Assembly (NCBI RefSeq): GCF_048066115.1
Contig: NZ_JBLTYX010000003.1
Coordinates: 1-64,000, forward strand
DNA: 64,000 bases
Reading direction: 5' to 3'
Origin: Niveispirillum sp048066115
GTDB lineage: Bacteria > Pseudomonadota > Alphaproteobacteria > Azospirillales > Azospirillaceae
Shown here: positions 60,542-64,000 of the stretch, piece by piece
How positions within the stretch are numbered: position 1 is the stretch's first letter
Layout of the letters: each line of letters opens with the position of its first letter
Made by a program: the position numbers and the translations under genes
Notes under the pieces: generated by a model
The model's input: the letters and a program-made list of their open reading frames with translations, nothing else
The model's database searches: none
What the model was told of the DNA's origin: nothing

Positions 60542-61792
60542 TCAGCCGTAACGCCGCCCCGCCTCGATGGTCAGGCCCAGGCCCACGGCGCCGAACTTGT
60601 CGCCCTCCACGATGCGGGCTTCGGGCAAGGCCCCGGTGATGGCGCCGCGCACGGCGGGCAGCAGGGTGGAACCACCGGTCAGGAAGATGGCATCTACCTG
60701 ATCGGGCTTCAGCCCGGCCTGGCGCAGGCAGTCCGTGGTCATCGCCCCCAGCCGCTCCACCGGATCGGACACGGCCGAGGCCAGCCGGCCGCGCGTGGCC
60801 GGTGCATCCAGGCCCTTCTCCACGATGGACAGGTCGATATCGATGCTGGCGGCACCCGACAGCTCGATCTTCGCCGCTTCCACCTTCATGGCCAGCGCAT
60901 GGCCCAAATGATGCTCCAGCACGGTCAGCAGCCGCTGGATCAGCTGCGGATGCCTGGCCTCCTTCACCAGCCGTTCCACATCGGCCAGCACGGCGGGACT
61001 GTACAGGAAGTTGATCTTGGCCCAGGTGGCCAGATCCACATAAAGATGGTTGGGCGTCAGCAGCCCCTGGCGCAGCAAGGGTGAGCGATAGCCCAGATGC
61101 GGCATCACCGCCTCCAGGCTCAACAGCCGGTCGAAATCCGTGCCGCCGATGCGCAAGCCGTCATTGGCCAGGATATCGTCGGCCCGTTCCGTCCGCCGCG
61201 CCCGGTCAGGACCGATGCGCACGATGGAAAAGTCCGAGGTGCCGCCGCCGATATCGGCGATCAGGGCGATCTGCTCGTCATTGATCTGCGCCTCATAGGC
61301 GAGTGCGGCCGCGATGGGCTCGTACTGGAAGCTGACATCCTTGAAACCGCTGGCCCGGGCGATATCCGCCAGGGCATCCTCCGCCCGCCGGTCGGCCGCT
61401 GTGTCGCCATCGACGAAATGCACGGGCCGCCCATGGACGACATGGGTCAGCTCGCTGCCCGTCCGGCGCTCGCCCTCCTCCTTGATGTGGCGGATGACCA
61501 GGCCGATCACTTCGCGGAAGCCGACGCGGCGGCGGCCCAGCAGCGTTTCCTCATCGATCAGGCTGGTGCCCAGCACCGACTTGATCGATCGCATCAGCCG
61601 CCCGTCGCCCCCGGCGACATAGGCATTGATGGCGGCGCGGCCGAAGGCGGGCCGGTGGGTTTCGAAATCGAAGAAGATGGCGCTGGGCAGCGTGTCGTGA
61701 TCGCCCTCCAGCGCCAGCATGCGCGCACCCGCCCCATCCGCCACGCCCAGCGTGGAGTTGGAGGTGCCGAAATCCAGACCGCATGCCACCAT
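60542..61792 (-). CDS. yegD: Hsp70-family protein (YegD-like)
   Basis: A 416-residue actin/Hsp70-fold ATPase resembling YegD. Phosphate loop 1 is GLDFGTSNSTLGVA near residue 5, phosphate loop 2 is IADIGGGTSDFSIV near 195, and the adenosine motif LTGGSTLLPAVRGAI lies near 380. The substrate-binding domain of DnaK is missing. The start at 61792 (MVACGLDFG) follows the fold boundary; the longer frame adds only a Pro-rich lead. Confidence 0.9.
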   Translation of the reverse strand: MVACGLDFGTSNSTLGVADGAGARMLALEGDHDTLPSAIFFDFETHRPAFGRAAINAYVAGGDGRLMRSIKSVLGTSLIDEETLLGRRRVGFREVIGLVIRHIKEEGERRTGSELTHVVHGRPVHFVDGDTAADRRAEDALADIARASGFKDVSFQYEPIAAALAYEAQINDEQIALIADIGGGTSDFSIVRIGPDRARRTERADDILANDGLRIGGTDFDRLLSLEAVMPHLGYRSPLLRQGLLTPNHLYVDLATWAKINFLYSPAVLADVERLVKEARHPQLIQRLLTVLEHHLGHALAMKVEAAKIELSGAASIDIDLSIVEKGLDAPATRGRLASAVSDPVERLGAMTTDCLRQAGLKPDQVDAIFLTGGSTLLPAVRGAITGALPEARIVEGDKFGAVGLGLTIEAGRRYG

Positions 61793-61902
61793 GATCGCCA
61801 ACCCTACCAACCCGGCCAAAAGGGGCGAGGTTGTAAGGGGTGGGGGCGGTGGCGTCAAGCGCCTATCGACTCGGGGATGGGTTTGGCTTATACAAGGAAG
61901 CA

Positions 61903-61932
61903 GGCGGGCCGGGGTTGCCTCCCCGACCCGCC
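61903..61932 (-). terminator. Terminator-like hairpin after the small-protein candidate
   Basis: On the minus strand: GGCGGG, T, CGGGG, loop AGGCAA, CCCCG, G, CCCGCC, then TGCTTCC. A long imperfect stem with a single mismatch; its T-tract is poor. It begins five bases after the stop of the 29-residue reading frame. Confidence 0.5.
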
Positions 61933-61937
61933 CACTC

Positions 61938-62027
61938 CTAGGTCCGGCCGATCATGACGGTGACGTGGATGACACGCCGCCGCCAGAGCGGAAACCGGAA
62001 CACCAGGAGAAGGGACATCTTGTGCAT
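61938..62027 (-). CDS. Candidate small basic protein, 29 aa
   Basis: A 29-codon frame on the minus strand, too short for routine gene finders. Its ATG (62027) is preceded by GGAGGA with six bases between, one of the best ribosome sites in the window. The product has a short hydrophobic run (SLLLVFRFPLW), then RRR and a hydrophobic tail (VIHVTVMIGRT), so it is cationic and could insert into or coat a membrane. A hairpin precedes it and a terminator-like stem follows. It might instead be a leader peptide, as the following gene on that strand is yegD (61792), 145 bases away. Confidence 0.45.
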   Translation of the reverse strand: MHKMSLLLVFRFPLWRRRVIHVTVMIGRT

Positions 62028-62224
62028 GTCCGTTCCTCCAATGACGGGTCGCTTGATTGCGGCCCGTCATTTCATTTCGGGGGATCGCTAGCCGCCGATC
62101 AAGCAGAAAAGTGTATTCGAACCGCTGGTTTCACGCGTCATGCGTGCAGGGCCGGAAGCTTTGCGGGCGAACACTTTCGCCGCTATTCTGCCTCTTCCTG
62201 TCCCGTGATCGGCGCTGATAGAGA

Positions 62225-62671
62225 ATGACCCCGTTTGGTGAGCGTGTCCGCCAGCTTCGTGCGGCCAAGGGTGCCAGCCTGAAGCAGATGGCGGACGAGC
62301 TGGAGATTTCCTCGGCCTTTCTCTCCGCCCTGGAACATGGCCACAAGGGCACGCCGTCGCCCATGCTGCTGCGTCAGATCTGCACCTATTTCGGCCTGAT
62401 CTGGGATGCCGCGGAGGAGATGGAGCGGCTGGCCGCCCTCAGCGATCCGCGTGCCACGGTGGACACGGCCGGCCTGTCGCCCGACCATACGCTGGTGGCC
62501 AACCTGCTGGCCCGCGACATCGCCCGGCTTGCCCCGGCGCAATTATCGGCCTTGCTGGCCCTGTTGGGGGGACGGCCGCTGTCCCCGAACGGGCATAAGG
62601 CGGATTTATCGGGCAATCATGTCCAAACCCCTCGCCCTGGGCCGCGGGATGGTCCATATGTGGACGATTGA
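62225..62671 (+). CDS. XRE-family transcriptional regulator
   Basis: A 148-residue protein with an N-terminal helix-turn-helix, RLRQLRAAKGASLKQMADELEISSAF-like (residues 8-55), closely matching short XRE regulators, and a Leu-rich tail. It ends 29 bases before fur. It may regulate itself or fur, but no operator is certain. Confidence 0.88.
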   Translation: MTPFGERVRQLRAAKGASLKQMADELEISSAFLSALEHGHKGTPSPMLLRQICTYFGLIWDAAEEMERLAALSDPRATVDTAGLSPDHTLVANLLARDIARLAPAQLSALLALLGGRPLSPNGHKADLSGNHVQTPRPGPRDGPYVDD

Positions 62672-62700
62672 TTAGCCGAACCGGATCGGAGACGACGGAC

Positions 62701-63159
62701 ATGCCATCCCGCCTCGAACAGCTTTGCGTCCAGAAGGGCCTGAAGATGACCGAACAGCGCCGCGTGATCAGCCGCGTGCTGTCGGACAGCCAAGATCACC
62801 CGGATGTGGAGCAGGTTTATCGGCGCGCGGTGGAGATCGATCCGCATATCTCCATCGCCACCGTCTATCGCACCATGCGCCTGTTCGAGGAAGCCAACGT
62901 CATCGAACGCCTGGATTTCGGCGACGGCCGTGCCCGGTATGAAGAGGCGCGCGAGGAGCATCACCACCATCTGATCGATGTGCAGACGGGCGACGTGGTG
63001 GAGTTCTCCAGCGAGGAGCTGGAGAAGATCAAGGAAAAGATCGCCGACGAATTGGGCTATCGCCTGATCGGCCATCGGCTGGAACTCTATGGCGTGCGCA
63101 AGGATCGCCCGGTGGTGGAGCGGACCTATGTGCCGGGTGGCCACGGCTCCAAGGTCTGA
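62701..63159 (+). CDS. fur: Fur-family metal-responsive repressor
   Basis: A 152-residue ferric-uptake-type regulator. The winged-helix reads DPHISIATVYRTMRLFEEANVIERL near residue 52. The metal-binding segment REEHHHHLIDVQTGDVVEF near 85-100 has the four-histidine run of the Fur/Mur group, and there is no CXXC structural zinc pair. The ligand (Fe or Mn) cannot be decided; in Rhizobiales such proteins are Mur, in Rhodospirillales usually called Fur. Start ATG 62701. Its stop overlaps the next start by one base. Confidence 0.92.
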   Translation: MPSRLEQLCVQKGLKMTEQRRVISRVLSDSQDHPDVEQVYRRAVEIDPHISIATVYRTMRLFEEANVIERLDFGDGRARYEEAREEHHHHLIDVQTGDVVEFSSEELEKIKEKIADELGYRLIGHRLELYGVRKDRPVVERTYVPGGHGSKV

Positions 63160-63407
63160 TGCGCATGGGCCGCGATCTCGACAAGTATCTGGAACGTCCC
63201 TGTGCCGATCATCCATCGGCGGGGACGGGGGATTGCTGCCGCTCCGCGGTCACGCGCGCCTATCGGGAGATGCAGTCGCGCGGGATTCCCGAACCGCATT
63301 GCCTGGAGGCAGCATTGGCCGTTTACCAGTGGCACCATCCGGAAACGGGAACGCCATCGGCCGCCGACATCGTCGGCTCCTGGGTGTCGACCGCACTCCG
63401 CCATTGA
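63159..63407 (+). CDS. Small hypothetical protein coupled to fur
   Basis: An 82-residue protein that begins at the base shared with the fur stop (TGATG), so it is co-translated with Fur. It has three cysteines and several histidines (PSAGTGDCCRS, PEPHCLEAALAVYQWHHPETG), which might bind metal. No family recognised. An alternative start is ATG 63165. Confidence 0.65.
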   Translation: MRMGRDLDKYLERPCADHPSAGTGDCCRSAVTRAYREMQSRGIPEPHCLEAALAVYQWHHPETGTPSAADIVGSWVSTALRH

Positions 63408-63427
63408 TGCTTCGCAGGCGGACATGA

Positions 63428-63468
63428 AAAAGGCCCGGACGGCATCACCGTCCGGGCCTTTTGTTTTT
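63428..63468 (+). terminator. Rho-independent terminator of the fur operon
   Basis: Stem AAAAGGCCCGGACGG (63428-63442), loop CATCA, CCGTCCGGGCCTTTT (63448-63462), then GTTTTT. A perfect 15-bp stem. Confidence 0.92.
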
Positions 63469-63504
63469 CCTCAAGTGCCGGGCGCCCGCATCCGCAGGCT
63501 TGGC
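63469..63504 (-). repeat. Truncated copy R7 of the dispersed element
   Basis: Only the distal part of the element is kept: on the minus strand TGCCAAGC, the stem CCTGCGGATGCGGG, CGCCCGGCA and the end CTTGAGG. It fills the gap between the terminator of the fur unit and the convergent purB stop. Confidence 0.75.
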
Positions 63505-63505
63505 A

Positions 63506-64000
63506 TCACTCGCCGAAGACGCGGCGGAAGATCGTGTCGGCATGCTTGGTGTGGTAGCCAAGGTCGAAGGCGTCGTCGATGGCGTCCGCCGTCAGGTGCT
63601 GCATCACGTCGGCGTCGGACTTCAGCATGGTGCGGAAATCCTTGCCTTCCAGCCAGACCGGCATGGCGTTGCGCTGCACGGCGCGATAGGCGTCCTCGCG
63701 GCTCATCCCCGCCTGGGTCAGGGCCAGCAGCACGCGCTGCGAATTGTGCAGCCCGCCCAGCATGTCCAGGTTCTTCTGCAGGTTCTCGGGATACACGACC
63801 AGCTTTTCCACCAGGCCGGTGGCGCGTGCCAGGGCGAAATCCAAGGTCACGGTGGCGTCGGGGCCGATCATGCGCTCCACCGACGAATGCGAGATGTCGC
63901 GCTCATGCCAGAGGGTGACATTCTCCAGCGCCGGGGTGACATAGCCGCGCACGATGCGGCTCAGGCCCGACAGGTTCTCCGACAGCACCGGGTTGCGCTT
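63506..64000 (-). CDS. purB: Adenylosuccinate lyase, 3' part (gene continues past the window)
   Basis: The last 164 codons of purB; the gene runs beyond the right edge. The signature SSVERMIGPDAT near the middle of this fragment carries a residue pair of the fumarase/lyase active site, and the C-terminus HADTIFRRVFGE is typical for bacterial PurB of the long form. The enzyme acts twice in purine synthesis (SAICAR and adenylosuccinate cleavage). Confidence 0.92.
   Translation of the reverse strand, partial: KRNPVLSENLSGLSRIVRGYVTPALENVTLWHERDISHSSVERMIGPDATVTLDFALARATGLVEKLVVYPENLQKNLDMLGGLHNSQRVLLALTQAGMSREDAYRAVQRNAMPVWLEGKDFRTMLKSDADVMQHLTADAIDDAFDLGYHTKHADTIFRRVFGE

Larger units (their letters stand above)
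61859..62224. other. Intergenic region with a small-protein candidate and hairpins
   Basis: About 430 bases between yegD and the XRE gene. It holds the 29-codon frame described separately, a hairpin ATGACGGG (62040-62047) with CCCGTCAT (62063-62070) upstream of it, and the terminator hairpin at 61903. No other gene is visible. Confidence 0.5.

Noticed and set aside
61866..61892. Further copy of the dispersed element at GGATGGGTTTGGCTTATA
   Set aside because: Only the linker-like bases resemble it; no paired stems around it.

Overview
This window is a 64 kb piece of a GC-rich alphaproteobacterial chromosome. Gene content and order fit the Rhodospirillales, most likely an Azospirillaceae relative such as Niveispirillum or Nitrospirillum; the genus is inferred from order and style, not from a search. 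Nothing resembling a prophage, integrase, IS transposase, CRISPR array, rRNA or tRNA was seen. The window is dominated by the replication-origin and partition region. A conserved block DUF3576-leuS-lptE-holA is followed by parB-parA-rsmG-mnmG-mnmE on the opposite strand, and further on by nfuA, a ferrochelatase-like gene, hemE, an AT-rich DnaA-box region (probable oriC), then ppsR-maf-aroE-coaE-dnaQ diverging away. Four parS or parS-like palindromes (29.3, 32.6, 39.8 and 52.2 kb) bracket this region.

Layout. 0-7 kb: hydroxyacyl-CoA dehydrogenase, an unrecognised exported/membrane beta-repeat protein, then three peptidoglycan enzymes (L,D-transpeptidase, Tat-exported DUF882 peptidase, MepA). 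7-19 kb: ABC-F ATPase with a small upstream reading frame and hairpin, ilvD, an MFS carrier, exonuclease III, a small orphan, a sensor kinase, an alpha/beta hydrolase, a GT4 glycosyltransferase and a PIN/ribbon-helix-helix toxin-antitoxin pair. 18-33 kb: the leuS-lptE-holA and par/gid blocks with small enzymes between them. 33-48 kb: thioredoxin-fold DUF255 protein, hydrolase, quinone reductase, glutathione synthetase, a SirB1-like protein, a TetR regulator, a guanidinium exporter preceded by a two-hairpin guanidine-II riboswitch, ihfB, a nitroreductase, a glucosaminidase and the NfuA/haem genes. 48-52 kb: origin and the ppsR-to-dnaQ operon. 52-64 kb: a second DUF885 protein, an exported nucleosidase-like protein, phhB, a zincin, a pentapeptide-repeat/PilZ fusion, hicAB, an Hsp70-like protein, a candidate 29-residue small protein, an XRE regulator, fur and the 3' part of purB.

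The most unusual structure that genes do not explain is a dispersed intergenic element. Six full copies and one truncated copy of a roughly 100-145 bp multi-hairpin sequence sit just downstream of genes, with compensatory changes in the stems between copies. Other points of interest are a ferrochelatase paralogue that has lost the catalytic histidine motif, mutually exclusive hairpins between leuS and lptE, and the candidate small protein at 61.9 kb with a very strong ribosome-binding site.
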